A stretch of DNA of 26,681 bases, taken from Amphimedon queenslandica. Taxonomy: Eukaryota; Porifera; Demospongiae; Haplosclerida; Niphatidae. The stretch lies in contig NW_003546559.1 in NCBI RefSeq assembly GCF_000090795.2, positions 37,223 through 63,903 of the forward strand. The letters are read 5' to 3'. How positions within the stretch are numbered: the first letter of the stretch is position 1; every line of letters starts with the position of its first letter. A model generated the notes under the pieces. That model had not been told where the DNA came from, searched no databases, and saw only the letters and a list, made by a program, of their open reading frames with translations. A program made the translations under genes and the position numbers. Shown here one piece after another: positions 26,307 through 26,681 of this stretch.

Positions 26307-26681
26307 GTTAGTGACTTGCAATATCTTAAAAAGAACTATCAAAATACTTTAGCAACTTCTGTGGGAGTAGGCTTATATAACATAAAAGCCTGCTCTGACA
26401 AGTCAAAAAGTAGATGCCACAGAGGTTTGACATACAGTGGAAGGTAAGATAAAGGAGCTTGCTCTTTTAACAGTAACTGATACAATTACTACCGTTTTAA
26501 AACACGCCCACAATGTGTTCCTGCGCATGTGCATTAGAAAATTTAAATTTATTTCGATTTTCCAAAAATTAGTCGGTCAGATCCGTAAACCAAGTAATTT
26601 TATTGGAACTGCCTTACTACTCCTTCAACTCCTCATCCTCAATTTAATGATCCATAACAGTATGTTAAGGCAACTACACAC
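26307..26681. other. Right edge, nothing recognised
   Basis: No coding match on either strand. It contains the third copy of TGCGCATGTGCA at 26522-26533. Confidence 0.5.
26522..26533 (+). promoter_or_regulatory. TGCGCATGTGCA 12-mer, third copy
   Basis: Third exact copy, near the right edge. No adjacent gene is seen in the window, so its target, if any, would lie outside. Confidence 0.25.

Overview
The window looks like AT-rich, intron-bearing animal DNA, most likely from a marine sponge. That assignment is an inference. It rests on short introns with GT/AG borders (two of 45 and 47 bp on the minus strand near 19 kb), low GC, many simple repeats, and a mixture of DNA-transposon families that I know from sponge and cnidarian sequence. 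No bacterial operon, rRNA, tRNA or CRISPR array was seen. Almost every recognisable protein is a decayed mobile-element protein, broken by stops and frameshifts. All family names come from motif recognition by eye; no search was run.

Layout. 1-127 holds the end of an unidentified open exon. 149-611 is a ~111-bp tandem duplication whose second copy carries a 237-bp MITE, so the empty and filled sites lie side by side. 1288-2577 is a second local duplication of a hydrophobic, exon-like segment, again with a MITE copy inside, followed by possible terminal exons. 2818-7990 (+) is a long, broken KDZ (Kyakuja-Dileera-Zisupton) transposase with its CxC zinc region and its ERLWS motif. 8999-9730 (-) is an Ulp1-like (C48) protease plus PHD-type zinc finger pseudogene. 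9885-10540 is a 91-bp-period minisatellite.

10567-13518 is the best-defined unit: a pogo-like (Tc1/mariner) element with 19-bp terminal inverted repeats and TA on both sides. It contains a pogo-type transposase on the plus strand. Convergent to it on the minus strand is a second gene joining a HIRAN-like region to an Ulp1-like protease. This pairing inside one set of TIRs is the most interesting candidate system here. Both genes are dead in this copy.

14590-15610 (+) is a Crypton/DUF3504-type tyrosine recombinase remnant. 16505-17452 (-) may be exons of a Lys/Glu-rich gene. 17732-18000 is a ~50-bp minisatellite. 18000-20611 (-) is a decayed multi-exon, transposase-like gene of a recurrent but uncharacterised family, with a conserved DNC-x-GQN motif and a terminal zinc knuckle. 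20744-24895 is flanked by two ~1-kb inverted copies of one repeat; between them lie a hAT transposase fragment ending in a hAT terminus and a YqaJ-type nuclease pseudogene. 25092-25941 holds two unidentified open segments, and 26066-26302 is another full-length copy of the 237-bp MITE.

Nothing here forms a working pathway. The regions are best read as layers of insertions by different DNA-transposon superfamilies (KDZ, pogo, Crypton, hAT, at least one non-autonomous family, and possibly unnamed ones), with accessory protease, nuclease and zinc-finger domains travelling with them.
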